A stretch of 64,000 nt of DNA from Acidobacteriota bacterium (GCA_016715115.1 JADKBM010000011.1:930001-994000); one strand, 5' to 3'; shown: positions 8,650 to 18,003, counted from the first letter of the stretch. Numbers and translations are program-made. The notes: generated by a model not told the origin, from the letters alone.

Positions 8650-9842
8650 TTCCGATCTCCGAAGCATTGGCTTTCATCGGCCGCGAGGCCCGACCGCTCG
8701 GAACCGAAACGGTCCGGCTCGAGAACTGCGTCGGACGCGTCCTCGCGGAAACCGTCTCGGCGGATCTCGATCTTCCGCCGTTCGACCGATCCCAAATGGA
8801 CGGCTTCGCCGTTTTGAGTTCAGACACGAACGCTGTTCCCGCGCGGCTTCGAATCGTCGGCGAGTCGGTCGCCGGAAAGGGTTTCGACGGAGTTTTGAAA
8901 TCCGGCGATGCGGTCCGGATCATGACCGGCGCGCGCGTCCCGAAAGGCGTCGACGCTGTGCAGCAAGTTGAAAAGACTTCCGAGTCGGACGGATTCGTCG
9001 AGATCCTGAAATCGACTGATCCGGGTCAAAACATTGTCTATCGCGCCCAGGAAACGGCTGTCGGCGACGTCGTTTTCCGCGCGGGCGAGGTCATCACGGA
9101 TAAGATGATCGCGGCGCTTGCGTCCTTCGGATGCGCTGAAGTCGCGGTCGGCAAAAGACCTTCGCTGGCGATTCTGGCGACCGGCTGTGAGATCGTCGAT
9201 ATCGCGACCACGCCGGAACGCGACCAGATTCGAAATTCGAACTCGGCGATGCTCAGGGCCTTCGCGGCATCGCTCGGGATCGAAGCCACGGTCTATCCGG
9301 CCGTCGGAGACGATCTCGAGTCGCTGACGGCTTCGATCCGGACGATCATTGAGTCGAAACCGGACATTCTGATACTGACCGGGGGCGTTTCGGTAGGCGA
9401 CTACGACTTTACGAAACCGGCATTGAAGACGCTTGGCGCATCGCTGTTCTTCGAAAAGGTGTCGCTCAAACCGGGAAAACCGACCGTTTTCGCCAGACAC
9501 GGCGAGACGCTGGTCTTTGGCCTGCCGGGCAATCCGGTTTCGGTCGCCGTGACGTTTTACCTGTTCGTCAGATTCGCGGTGATGCTGATGCAGGATGCCG
9601 CACGGCCCGAGTTGAAACGCGGCCGGGCCGTGGCGACACGAGCGATCAAAGGTGCGCGGGAACGAGATTGCCTGCTGCCGGTTTCGCTCGATACGGACGA
9701 AAACGGTCGTTTGATGATCGAATCGGTCAGGTTCGCGGGCTCGTCGAACTTCATCGCTTTTTCCGGTGCGGATGCGCTCGCGCACGTCCCGATTGGGAAA
9801 GTGATCGCGCCCGAAGAGATCGTCGAAGTATACTTTCTTTGA
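8646..9842 (+). CDS. moeA: Molybdopterin molybdenumtransferase MoeA
   Basis: Inserts molybdate into adenylylated molybdopterin in the last step of molybdenum cofactor synthesis. 398 residues, as expected. Family motifs: FDRSQMDGFAV near the N-terminus, the IMTGARVP block, the MPT-binding LTGGVSVGDYDF block, and KPGKPTVFA followed by GLPGNPVS. Start overlaps the upstream peptidase stop by four bases; moaC lies two genes downstream, supporting a cofactor-synthesis operon. Confidence 0.95.
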   Translation: MIPISEALAFIGREARPLGTETVRLENCVGRVLAETVSADLDLPPFDRSQMDGFAVLSSDTNAVPARLRIVGESVAGKGFDGVLKSGDAVRIMTGARVPKGVDAVQQVEKTSESDGFVEILKSTDPGQNIVYRAQETAVGDVVFRAGEVITDKMIAALASFGCAEVAVGKRPSLAILATGCEIVDIATTPERDQIRNSNSAMLRAFAASLGIEATVYPAVGDDLESLTASIRTIIESKPDILILTGGVSVGDYDFTKPALKTLGASLFFEKVSLKPGKPTVFARHGETLVFGLPGNPVSVAVTFYLFVRFAVMLMQDAARPELKRGRAVATRAIKGARERDCLLPVSLDTDENGRLMIESVRFAGSSNFIAFSGADALAHVPIGKVIAPEEIVEVYFL

Positions 9843-9848
9843 TCCAAT

Positions 9849-10592
9849 ATGAATGAACCGGCCGCGCTTGCGCACGAAGCGATCCACCAAACCGTCGAAA
9901 ACTTGCTCGCGAACCGTACACGCGGGGTTCTTCTCGATGTGCCGACGGGCGAAGGCGCCCTCGCGAAGCGGCTTATCTCCATCGGCTATGACGTCAAATG
10001 CGCCGATCTTTATCCGGCCATCTTCAGGCTCGACGGGGCGACAGCTGAACAGGCCGATCTTGATTCCCGGCTTCCCTACGCCGATGATTCGTTCGATTTC
10101 GTTGTTTGCGTCGAAGGACTCGAACACGTTGAGAATCCGGCGAACGCGATCAGGGAATTCTCTCGGATCCTAAAAAGCGGCGCGACGCTGATCGTATCGG
10201 TACCGAACATAATGAACGTTGAGGAACGGCTGCGCTGGCTTTTCAGCGGGTACACTTCGCATTTCAAGCCGTTGTCAAAGCAAGCGTTGGCGGCGATCTC
10301 AGAAGAATTCGGAGAGATGCCGGAGATCGCGCTGCACATCAATCCGATCGGCTATTCGGAAGTCAGATACCTTCTCGAGAAGAGCGGTTTTGCGCTGAAA
10401 CGCGTCGTCCCCGACGCGCGCAAAAAGAATATCTGGGCGTTTCGGCCAATCACCGGTCTGATACGGTTGTTTTCAAAACTTTCGCACGAATCTAAGCGCC
10501 GCGCGCGCTGGGCCGACGAACTGAATTCCGACGAGGTTTTGCTTGGAGGCAACACGCTGATCTTCGAGGCGGAACGCCTGGAGAGGAAATGA
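9849..10592 (+). CDS. Class I SAM-dependent methyltransferase
   Basis: 247 residues. The N-terminal Rossmann motif I is LLDVPTGEGALAKRL, followed by an acidic strand ending CADLYP and by DDSFDFVVCVEGLEHVENP, typical of the Methyltransf_11 fold. The substrate is unknown. It sits between moeA and moaC with gaps of 6 and 1 bases, so it is cotranscribed with them, but methylation is not a known step of molybdenum cofactor synthesis; the linkage may be only transcriptional. Confidence 0.85.
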   Translation: MNEPAALAHEAIHQTVENLLANRTRGVLLDVPTGEGALAKRLISIGYDVKCADLYPAIFRLDGATAEQADLDSRLPYADDSFDFVVCVEGLEHVENPANAIREFSRILKSGATLIVSVPNIMNVEERLRWLFSGYTSHFKPLSKQALAAISEEFGEMPEIALHINPIGYSEVRYLLEKSGFALKRVVPDARKKNIWAFRPITGLIRLFSKLSHESKRRARWADELNSDEVLLGGNTLIFEAERLERK

Positions 10593-10593
10593 A

Positions 10594-11094
10594 ATGAACA
10601 AACTTTCGCATTTTGACGATCAGGGCAACATCCGGATGGTCGATGTCTCCGGAAAAGAAGCCACGGCACGCCGGGCGATCGCCTCGGCCAGGGTTCTGCT
10701 GTCGGAATCGACGCTCGAGATTCTCCGTTCCGGCTCGAACCCGAAAGGAGATCCGCTCGAGATCGCGCGCATCGCCGGAATAATGGCGGCCAAGAAGACT
10801 TCGGAACTAATTCCCCTGTGCCACCAGATCAACCTGTCGAAGGTCGACGTCACTTGCAAATTGACGGATTTCGGCGTTCATTTGACCGCCGAGGCGAAAA
10901 CCGAATCGCAGACGGGCGTCGAAATGGAAGCGCTGACGGCCGTTTCGGTCGCCGCTTTGACGATCTACGATATGTGCAAGGCGGCCCAGAAGGACATCGT
11001 GATCTCGGATATTCGACTTGAATCCAAAACCGGGGGCAAATCGGGGGCGTTTTCACGCGCCGGACACGACGGACAAGGAAATTCTTTCAGTTAA
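10594..11094 (+). CDS. moaC: Cyclic pyranopterin monophosphate synthase MoaC
   Basis: Converts 3',8-cyclo-7,8-dihydro-GTP into cyclic pyranopterin monophosphate, the second reaction of molybdenum cofactor synthesis (with MoaA). 166 residues, the usual size. Conserved features: MVDVSGKEATARRA at the N-terminus, KTSELIPLCHQI and the MEALTAVSVAALTIYDMCKA helix. Starts one base after the methyltransferase stop. No moaA is present in the window. Confidence 0.96.
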   Translation: MNKLSHFDDQGNIRMVDVSGKEATARRAIASARVLLSESTLEILRSGSNPKGDPLEIARIAGIMAAKKTSELIPLCHQINLSKVDVTCKLTDFGVHLTAEAKTESQTGVEMEALTAVSVAALTIYDMCKAAQKDIVISDIRLESKTGGKSGAFSRAGHDGQGNSFS

Positions 11095-11158
11095 CCGAAC
11101 TTTGCGTTAAACTGTATCGTAACCTTCTCAGGAGCAAGTATTAAGGAGAGATATAAGT

Positions 11159-11956
11159 ATGAGTTACCAGATCGCTGAAGACGTCAGACCGCAGTTCAAG
11201 TTACTTCTGATCGCCACCGTGATGAGCGTCGCGATCTGGCTTTTGGCCTCCTGGTTCGTGCCATCGCTCAATTATTTGTTCTACCCGTTGCAATTGTTCG
11301 CGACATTCGTTCACGAAGGCAGCCACGTATTGGCGGCGATCGTCACCGGCAGCGCGGTTGAGAGTCTTGCAATCTCGGCGGACGCTAGCGGCGTCGTCTG
11401 GTCGCGCCCGAACGGTTGGTTCGCACAGTTGTTTATTTCGAGCGCCGGCTATCTCGGGACGACCGTCTTTGGAACAATGCTTCTGATCTGGATGCGCTAC
11501 GGATTCTCGTCGCGGATCGCCCTCTATTTCGCGGCCGGTTTCGTCGGAATTATGACGCTCGTCTTCGGATTGATGTTCCCGATATTCAATATCTTCTCTG
11601 CAAATGTTTCAGTCGGCGGAATGTTCTTTACCGTTTTTTCAGGCACGATCCTAACGGCCGGACTTTTCGCGACAGCCCGTTTCGCTACCGTCAAATGGAG
11701 TGACTTCGCACTCGCCTTTCTCGCCGTCCAGTGCTTGCTGAACGCAGTGTTTCATCTCCGCGATCTGTTCGTACTTTCGGCGAGCACCAACGCCCAGACG
11801 GACGCCGCGAATATGGCTGCGGCCACGGGCATTCCGTCGCTGATCTGGGTCTTCGTGTGGATTCTTTTGTCGATCGCGATGATCTCAATCGGACTTCGTT
11901 TCTACGCGGTCAGCCGCAAATCGGCCAACACCGAACTGCCGTTCGCCGAAGAATAG
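11159..11956 (+). CDS. M50-type multipass membrane metallopeptidase-like protein
   Basis: 265 residues with about six predicted membrane helices. A zinc-binding HExxH motif is seen as HEGSH inside the second helix (ATFVHEGSHVLAAIVTG), followed by a GYLGTTVFG block, as in the M50B-like (PF13398) group. Members may perform intramembrane proteolysis; the substrate here is unknown. A strong AAGGAG lies 8 bases before the ATG. It is separated from moaC by 64 bases, so a shared transcript is possible but not obvious. Confidence 0.8.
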   Translation: MSYQIAEDVRPQFKLLLIATVMSVAIWLLASWFVPSLNYLFYPLQLFATFVHEGSHVLAAIVTGSAVESLAISADASGVVWSRPNGWFAQLFISSAGYLGTTVFGTMLLIWMRYGFSSRIALYFAAGFVGIMTLVFGLMFPIFNIFSANVSVGGMFFTVFSGTILTAGLFATARFATVKWSDFALAFLAVQCLLNAVFHLRDLFVLSASTNAQTDAANMAAATGIPSLIWVFVWILLSIAMISIGLRFYAVSRKSANTELPFAEE

Positions 11957-12078
11957 GTTTAACCCAAATCACGTAATAGAAAATTTCTTGCCCGCGAAAC
12001 ACGCGAAAAATGCAATTTTTGATGTTGCTTTTCGCGTATTTCGCGGGAAATTGCTTTTAATGAGTAATCTGGGTTTAA
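11957..12078. repeat. Long imperfect palindrome between convergent genes
   Basis: Inner 19-bp arms at 11991-12009 and 12029-12047 (CCCGCGAAACACGCGAAAA type) match in 18 of 19 positions. Outer arms (TTAACCCAAAT at about 11959 and ATCTGGGTTTAA ending about 12078) extend the palindrome to nearly the whole intergenic space. It could act as a two-way terminator or be a REP/MITE-like element; related CGCGAA-rich sequence occurs at 39250-39440. Confidence 0.6.
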
Positions 12079-12489
12079 TTAACTCCGGTCGCCGAGTTTT
12101 CCCCCGATCCAGGCCATCGGGATATAGGCGACGATCAGGTCAAGCACTGAAAACCAGACCGGCACCGGGAGCATTGCCGCGGCGGTGATCCCGCCGATCA
12201 GGTGAAGGGCACCCATGCCGAGCGCCAGTTTCATTTTGTGGCTTCCGGCGATCAGCGCTGCAACGAGTCCGCCGGCAAGCGAACCCGCTGAATGCTCCAT
12301 AAACGGAGTCACCCAGTGTTTTGTCTCAAACAGCGGCATCGCCGCCTTGAATCCTTCCAAAGTTGAAAGATCGACGCCTGCCGGCGGCGGGATCAGCGCC
12401 CCGCCGATCTTTGTCACCACGTATTTGGCAATCATCAGGGCGATAAGGCCGGCGATGAAAGCGATAACGTTTCGAACAACGTTTTTCAA
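12079..12489 (-). CDS. Small multipass membrane protein, unknown
   Basis: 136 residues with about four hydrophobic helices and no soluble domain. It is rich in Gly/Ala and resembles small uncharacterised membrane proteins; no functional motif was recognised. The start is set at TTG 12489 because GGAGGAG lies ideally upstream; an upstream ATG at 12540 lacks such a site and lengthens the protein with unlikely sequence. It is convergent with the M50-like gene. Confidence 0.7.
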   Translation of the reverse strand: MKNVVRNVIAFIAGLIALMIAKYVVTKIGGALIPPPAGVDLSTLEGFKAAMPLFETKHWVTPFMEHSAGSLAGGLVAALIAGSHKMKLALGMGALHLIGGITAAAMLPVPVWFSVLDLIVAYIPMAWIGGKLGDRS

Positions 12490-12566
12490 GCGATTTCTCC
12501 TCCAATGTTGAGACGCGCCGCAGGCGGCAACAAAAAACACGGCAAGCCTAACACAAGATCAGCCCC

Positions 12567-12829
12567 GGAGAAAGGAAAAGGGAGAATAGCCTTTTCTCCT
12601 TTTTCCTTTCTCCCTTTTCCTTTCTCCCTTTTCCTTTCTCCCTTTACCTTTTCCCTTTTCCCTTTTGCCTTTTCCCTTTTCCCTTTTGCCTTTTCCCTTT
12701 TCCCTTTTCCCTTTTGCCTTTTCCCTTTTGCCTTTTCCCTTTTGCCTTTTCTCTTTTGCCTTTTCCCTTTTGGCTTTTCCCTTTTGCCTTTTCCTTTTTG
12801 CCTTTTCCTTTTTGCCTTTTCCCTTTTGC
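12567..12829. repeat. 7-bp homopyrimidine tandem array with purine foldback arm
   Basis: From 12591 to 12829 the plus strand is almost pure C/T, built from heptamers TTTTCCC and TTTTGCC. A 20-base purine arm (12567-12586) is perfectly complementary to pyrimidine bases 12608-12627, so the edge can fold as a hairpin. The array starts six bases beyond the rimO stop. Polypurine-polypyrimidine mirror sequence of this kind can form triplex DNA. Lys/Gly-rich open frames across it are artefacts of a stop-free 7-mer. Confidence 0.9.
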
Positions 12830-12834
12830 GCCCT

Positions 12835-14187
12835 TCAACTGAGGATCTCGCCGATGAGATCGTATTCGAGAGCTTCGGTGACGCGGACATTGTAGAACTC
12901 GCCCGGCTTCGGATCAAACCCTTCGGGCATATCGTTGATCAGAATATATCCGTCGATCTCCTGCGCCTGGCCCTCGGTCCGTCCCTGAAACAGCAGATCC
13001 GACTCGCTCGACAACCCTTCGAAGATCACCCGGAAGGTTTGGCCGATCTTCGCCTTGTTCTTCCGTTTCGATATCTTTGCCTGTTCCTTCATCAAACGCG
13101 CGCGGCGCTGCTTCGCAATTTTAGGATCGACCTTCGCATCGAGTTCGTAGGCCGGAGTGCCCTCCTCGTCCGAGTACGTGAAAACGCCGACATTGTCGAA
13201 CTCGCAGTTGCGTACGAACGTCATCAATTCCTCGAAATCTTCGTCGGTTTCGCCCGGGAATCCGGTGATGAAGGTCGTCCGGATGGTAATTCCGGGGACC
13301 TTTTCGCGAACGCGCCTGATGAGTTTTTCGAGACTTTCGCGCGTTCCCCCGCGCTTCATCAGTCTCAGGACGTTTCGCGACCCGTGTTGCAACGGCATAT
13401 CGAGATACTTGACCGCTTTCGGCGTTTCGGCGATTGCTTCGAGGAACGCATCGCTGATATGAGTCGGATAGGCGTACATCACGCGGATCCACTCAAGTCC
13501 GTCAACCTCGCCAAGCGCGCGAATGAGTTTGGCGAGCGCGTCGACATCGCCGAGGTCCTCGCCGAACCGCGACGAATCCTGCGCGATGAGGACGACTTCC
13601 CGCACGCCCTGCGACGCCAGGTCCTGCGCTTCCTTGAGAATTGACCCAAAACGACGCGACCGGAACGATCCGCGCATCGACGGGATCGAGCAAAACGCGC
13701 ACGGGCGATCGCAGCCCTCCGCGATCTTGATGAAAGCCGTGTACGAATCGGTCGCGCGATAACGCGGCGTGTCGAAGTCGTAAAGATATGTCGCCGACTT
13801 GTTTCCGATCGGAAGAAGCGGAAGCGAGCGAAAATCGATCTTTTCATCCGCCGCCTCGAGGATCCTTCCGATCTCGTTCGTCCCGATGAACGCATCGACC
13901 TCCGGAAGTTCCTTGACGAGATCGTCGCGGTAGCGCTCAACGAGGCAACCTGCGACAACGACGCGTTTCGCGCCGCCCGCGGTTTTCATCGAGGTCGCTT
14001 CGAGGATCGCCTCGACAGACTCCTGTTTCGCCGACTCGATAAAGCCGCACGTGTTGACGACGATGGTCTCCGCTTCCGACGCGTCGTTGGTGATCTCATA
14101 ACCCGCGTCGCGAAGCTGCCCCATCATAACCTCAGAATCGACCAGATTCTTCGGACATCCCAAACTGACAAATCCCACCTTCTTCAT
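12835..14187 (-). CDS. rimO: Ribosomal protein S12 methylthiotransferase RimO
   Basis: Radical SAM enzyme that methylthiolates a conserved Asp of ribosomal protein S12. 450 residues: an N-terminal MTTase domain starting VGFVSLGCPKNLVDSE with Cys also in NTCGF and AGCL, the radical SAM core with CDRPCAFC at about residue 159, and a C-terminal TRAM domain. GCPKN and SIPSMRG distinguish RimO from MiaB. The stop lies next to a homopyrimidine repeat array; no ordinary terminator is seen. Confidence 0.95.
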   Translation of the reverse strand: MKKVGFVSLGCPKNLVDSEVMMGQLRDAGYEITNDASEAETIVVNTCGFIESAKQESVEAILEATSMKTAGGAKRVVVAGCLVERYRDDLVKELPEVDAFIGTNEIGRILEAADEKIDFRSLPLLPIGNKSATYLYDFDTPRYRATDSYTAFIKIAEGCDRPCAFCSIPSMRGSFRSRRFGSILKEAQDLASQGVREVVLIAQDSSRFGEDLGDVDALAKLIRALGEVDGLEWIRVMYAYPTHISDAFLEAIAETPKAVKYLDMPLQHGSRNVLRLMKRGGTRESLEKLIRRVREKVPGITIRTTFITGFPGETDEDFEELMTFVRNCEFDNVGVFTYSDEEGTPAYELDAKVDPKIAKQRRARLMKEQAKISKRKNKAKIGQTFRVIFEGLSSESDLLFQGRTEGQAQEIDGYILINDMPEGFDPKPGEFYNVRVTEALEYDLIGEILS

Positions 14188-14229
14188 AAAAACAAACGAA
14201 GTTGTAAGAATAACACAGACGCCGGAGGA

Positions 14230-16404
14230 TCAGGACGGCTCGTCCCGGACATCGATGCGCCCGAGCAGCGCCTCGACCTCATCCGCTTCCGTCGGCGAAA
14301 GGTCCTTGCCCCCGAAACGCACGCGGTTGTATTTTTCAGTGATCGCAACCGCCTCCGGAATCCCGATCGCAAACGCAAACTCAAGCGGCGTCTGCGATGT
14401 CTCGCGCCGCAGGCCGCGCCGCGAAAGCATCGTGACCATTCTGTCGTAAAATTCGACGATTCCCTGTTGCCGCTTGCGGCCACGCCAACGAGCGATCGCT
14501 TCCAGGAGTTTGAGATCGCGCAGTCCGCGATATGCGTAGATCAAGAGCCAGAAGCCGACAATTCCGGCGAACAGATAGGCGGTGCCGTAACCGATGGCGA
14601 GGAGACTCGCCTGGGTTCCGCTGTCGCCCCGGACCTCGGCCCACCATTGCTGGATTCGGGTCTGCAGATCGACGGCGCCGGTCGAAACCGATGTCTGAAC
14701 ATCGTTGAAACCGTCCTTCACCGACCGGAAGAGGGATTTTTGCCCCTGGTCGTCGTAAGCGACGAAATACTGGATCCAGAAGGTCTCAAGAGCTTCGACA
14801 TACTTGCCCAGCGCTCCCAGAAGTCCGGCGCCCGCAGCGTCGCCGTTGAGGCCGGCAAACGGAGTCGGGTCGAACGTTACCCATACCTTGTCTTTCGGAA
14901 AGTAGACCTCGACCCAGGAATGTGCGTCTTTCTGTTTTACGACGAACACGCCGGCCGTTTCGTTATACTCGCCCTGCTGGAATCCGTTGACGATGCGCGC
15001 CGCAATTCCCTGCGTGCGCAGCATCAAGACCATCGCCGACGAGAAATACTCGCAATGACCTTCCTTTACGTTAAATAGAAAATCCGCCACCGGTTGCTCG
15101 CCCGATGCCTTTTGTTCGAGCGTGTAGCCGAAGCGCGTCTGAAGAAACTCCTCGACCGCTTTTGCCTGATCGTAACGGTTCGACTTGTTCTTGATCACGT
15201 CCGACGCGAGAGTGTCGATTCTCGGGTCAAGATCGTCGGGCAGTTGCAGATACTTTCGGAAATCGTCCGCCGCGTACGCCGTGCCGTCGGACCGGAGTTG
15301 CTCCGGACTTGGCATGCTCTGGTCCGATTGGACGGAATAGTTGATCCGCTCCATACCGAACCGGACCGCGGACAGCCCGTCGTCCTCGTCTTTGCGGATC
15401 TCCGGAAAATTCCCCTGAACGAGTATCGGATGCGGCAACGTGAATAGAACCGAAGTATCCATCGGTTCCATATAGAATGTCTGAAAGACGAGTTTCGGTT
15501 TGCTGAATCGCGATCCGACGAGAAATGTCTCACGCTCGCTCCGCACAAAACTCTGGCGCCGCGTCCGCGACTGTTTCCAGGATCTGTTGTCGAACTGGTC
15601 AAGCGCGATGCCCCGCCAGCGCAGACCGCTGATGGATCTTTCGGCCGTTTCGACCTTGACCCTCATCACCGTTTCTTCGCCCTGCTGAATGCGGCCGATC
15701 TCACCGAGGCGGACTCGCTCGGAAAAGCCGGTCATTCCCGTCAATCCGTTCTGATTCGCGCCAAAACCGGCACCGCCGACGCGCGGAAGGAGAAAAAATA
15801 TCGGCGCCGCACAGATCATCACCGCGACGATCAGGACGATCGCAGTCGACGGCAAACGGCGAAACGGCGTCTGATTCAAACGCTCGAAAGAGTTGTCATT
15901 CTCGGCCGTTTCTCCCTTTACGCTCCTCGCGGACTTGCCGATCTCGAACGTGATGACCGCGACCGCGGTGATCAGAAGGTAGAGAACGAGAACACCCAGA
16001 TAGATCGGGCTGATACTGAGCGCCGCCGACAGCAGAAGCTCAAAGAACGCCATCAAATAAAGAAACAGCCAGTCGCGATCCCGCTTTTTCTGAAATAGCT
16101 TGACGAGGGAAAGCCCAAGAATAAAGCGCGAAAGCAGTCCCGCGACGGCGGCTTCTCCGCCGCCGAAGCCGATCAGGCGAAACTTCCAAACGAGATAGAA
16201 CGCCGGGATCGCCAGGACCACAAGCGTCGTGCCCAGCCGGTCGGACAACTGCCATCGCGAGTCCTCGAAAAACCAGGCGACCGCAACCAGCGCGAGGAAC
16301 CCGACTCCGAACAGAACTCCGACCCCGCCTGTGACGAACAAGGACAAAAAACCGCAAATTACTACGGCATATGAGGTTAGTCTGAAAAAAGTTTCGAAAG
16401 TCAT
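14230..16404 (-). CDS. TgpA-like transglutaminase domain membrane protein
   Basis: 724 residues. N-terminal block of about six membrane helices (DUF3488/TgpA-type), a periplasmic transglutaminase-like domain, another helix at about residue 610, and a C-terminal cytoplasmic DUF4129-like tail. The Cys-His-Asp triad is visible as HCEYF (about 451), DAHSW (about 494) and FDPTP (about 512). TgpA proteins are inner-membrane with periplasmic activity; the physiological substrate is unclear. ATG 16404 is preferred to the adjacent TTG. Confidence 0.85.
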   Translation of the reverse strand: MTFETFFRLTSYAVVICGFLSLFVTGGVGVLFGVGFLALVAVAWFFEDSRWQLSDRLGTTLVVLAIPAFYLVWKFRLIGFGGGEAAVAGLLSRFILGLSLVKLFQKKRDRDWLFLYLMAFFELLLSAALSISPIYLGVLVLYLLITAVAVITFEIGKSARSVKGETAENDNSFERLNQTPFRRLPSTAIVLIVAVMICAAPIFFLLPRVGGAGFGANQNGLTGMTGFSERVRLGEIGRIQQGEETVMRVKVETAERSISGLRWRGIALDQFDNRSWKQSRTRRQSFVRSERETFLVGSRFSKPKLVFQTFYMEPMDTSVLFTLPHPILVQGNFPEIRKDEDDGLSAVRFGMERINYSVQSDQSMPSPEQLRSDGTAYAADDFRKYLQLPDDLDPRIDTLASDVIKNKSNRYDQAKAVEEFLQTRFGYTLEQKASGEQPVADFLFNVKEGHCEYFSSAMVLMLRTQGIAARIVNGFQQGEYNETAGVFVVKQKDAHSWVEVYFPKDKVWVTFDPTPFAGLNGDAAGAGLLGALGKYVEALETFWIQYFVAYDDQGQKSLFRSVKDGFNDVQTSVSTGAVDLQTRIQQWWAEVRGDSGTQASLLAIGYGTAYLFAGIVGFWLLIYAYRGLRDLKLLEAIARWRGRKRQQGIVEFYDRMVTMLSRRGLRRETSQTPLEFAFAIGIPEAVAITEKYNRVRFGGKDLSPTEADEVEALLGRIDVRDEPS

Positions 16405-16599
16405 CAATCGGTCGGCTCAGCGATCTCCACCGATCAATTATAGACTGTGTGGGAATTTCCGGGCAATGAATTTCGGACGTTAAGCCCGCGACCAGACGCG
16501 TTCGTCCGACGTCGATCAATCCCTTCTCGCGTTTCCGCTTCGGCCATCTGCCTGCACAACCCTTCCGGTTCATCGGGTCCGGGCATCTGCGGCGCGGCG

Positions 16600-16740
16600 G
16601 CCCTGAGACTTTTTCAACAACTGTATGAATTCGCTGAAAGCGAATCAGATAATAGCCTGGGGTGACCGGAGCGTAACCCCAGGATTTCAGTCAGACGGGA
16701 CGCAGCCGACCCTGAAGGGGTCGAAGGTAAGTCGTTGACT
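16600..16740. repeat. Run of stem-loops, noncoding relic
   Basis: Three successive hairpins: ATTCGCT/AGCGAAT (16629-16645), CCTGGGGT/ACCCCAGG (16656-16683) and CGACCC/GGGTCG (16707-16723). Such strings look like repeat-derived or mobile-element flank sequence rather than a gene. The surrounding 16405-17247 interval contains no credible coding sequence. Confidence 0.5.
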
Positions 16741-16844
16741 GTGCGACCATTGCAGCATCTTGATGACGCGTTGTTCAACAAAGGGCCACGCTCGTTTCGT
16801 TCGCCTTGCCGCACACTACTATGTTGTCCCGTTTGCGACTTTCA

Positions 16845-17060
16845 GGAATCGGGTTCTTTGAAAAACCTGACAACTTGCAAAAAAACAATTGCCTTGCCGC
16901 GGATGACGCGGATCAACCTGAAGATGCGAATACACGGACAATTGGCGTCAGGTCCGAGATTTGGGATATTTCGGACTTTCGGGTGGCCGCGGCAACGCGC
17001 CAACCCGACGATCAGCAAGTCAGTACCGCCTGCGTCAGCGGGCGGGCGACGCCTAGATCC
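16845..17060 (+). repeat. Dispersed repeat, copy A
   Basis: About 215 bp starting GGAATCGGGTTCTTTGAAAA and continuing through GATGACGCGGATCAACCTG, CGTCAGGTCCGAGATTTG and AGTACCGCCTGCG. A clearly related copy in the same orientation is at 62041-62268. The segment CCGCCTGC-GTCA-GCGGGCGG can form a hairpin. No coding potential is convincing. Its left edge matches the right edge of the GGAATCC array elements near 62-63 kb. Confidence 0.8.
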
Positions 17061-17247
17061 AAGCCGCAAGTTTCGGAATTTCGGAGATCACCGTTCCGCC
17101 GATGGGCCCGATCGAAGCTCGCAGTTTCGACCAATTGCAAATCGAAAATCCAAAATCCCGATGTCCTTTTCGAAGGCCTTCAGTACCGAGTCCGAAAGGA
17201 ACTTGAATTTGATCTCGGATTCGTCGGTTTTGTGATCTTTATGCAAA

Positions 17248-17278
17248 ATGCTCATCGGACTTCGACTCCGATGAGCAT
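17248..17278 (-). terminator. Strong hairpin terminator
   Basis: Perfect 12-bp stem ATGCTCATCGGA/TCCGATGAGCAT with a 7-base loop, followed on the minus strand by TTTTGC. It lies about 65 bases beyond the stop of the lipoprotein gene and probably terminates it. Confidence 0.7.
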
Positions 17279-17343
17279 AATAATTACTCGGGAAATTTAA
17301 TTGTCTGGATGTTAAAGCTTGCGGGCCTGTTCAGAATTGCAGT

Positions 17344-18003
17344 TCAATGCCCAAGCGCAACGAATCGTTCGCGTTGCTTGTCGATCAGTTTCACCATTCT
17401 CGGTTGATCGGCAAACAATGCGCGTAGTCGATTGTACGTCTTCACTACTTCCGGATCTTGAAATTCCGGACCATCAAGAACAAAATACCAGAACGACGAC
17501 ACTTGCGATTCACTAAGCCCGGCAAGCTTTGCCTTGAATTCTTCGGGGTTGGCGAAAATGAGTTCAGTTGCCAAATCCTGAAATGTTCCGATCGCATCCG
17601 CGTCCCATTTTCCTTCGATCATAATGCCGACCGTTTTTTCGATTTGTTCTTTCATTGAAACTGCCGAACAACGGAAAAGGAATGGAATATGCGTTTCGTA
17701 CTTCCCATACAACGGAGCTTCGCCTTTTTCGTCATCAAAGCCATACAGTTCATTTAATCCCACAAAAGTTGACGGAAACTCAAGAAAAAAGTTCCGGCAA
17801 TCGCGACGGTCGAAAAGCTCGGTCAGCTTGGTGGCTTTCTGCCGCCCCTCCGATGGCAATGTCATCGCAGGAGATGGTTTTACGCTCTCGACCTTCGGCA
17901 CGACGGCCTGTCCGTTGCAGGAGCAGAGAAGGACGTCCGTCATAATGATAAGGAGGATCCACCGATCAATCCTAAATATTTGAGCGAATGATGAGAACAA
18001 CAT
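17344..18003 (-). CDS. Putative lipoprotein, unknown function
   Basis: 219 residues. The N-terminal hydrophobic segment ends in LLCSCNG, compatible with a lipobox whose Cys would be lipidated. The mature part is alpha-helical looking, without a family I recognise. ATG 18003 is supported by a perfect AGGAGG five bases upstream. It lies in an island of small exported proteins next to Rhs fragments; an accessory role is possible but not shown. Confidence 0.75.
   Translation of the reverse strand: MLFSSFAQIFRIDRWILLIIMTDVLLCSCNGQAVVPKVESVKPSPAMTLPSEGRQKATKLTELFDRRDCRNFFLEFPSTFVGLNELYGFDDEKGEAPLYGKYETHIPFLFRCSAVSMKEQIEKTVGIMIEGKWDADAIGTFQDLATELIFANPEEFKAKLAGLSESQVSSFWYFVLDGPEFQDPEVVKTYNRLRALFADQPRMVKLIDKQRERFVALGH

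Noticed and set aside
8820..10127. 435-codon open frame antisense to moeA and the methyltransferase
   Set aside because: Composition typical of an antisense shadow; moeA is unambiguous.
12486..12917. Lys/Gly/Glu-rich open frames across the pyrimidine array
   Set aside because: They arise from a stop-free 7-base repeat and lack start signals; the repeat, not a protein, explains them.
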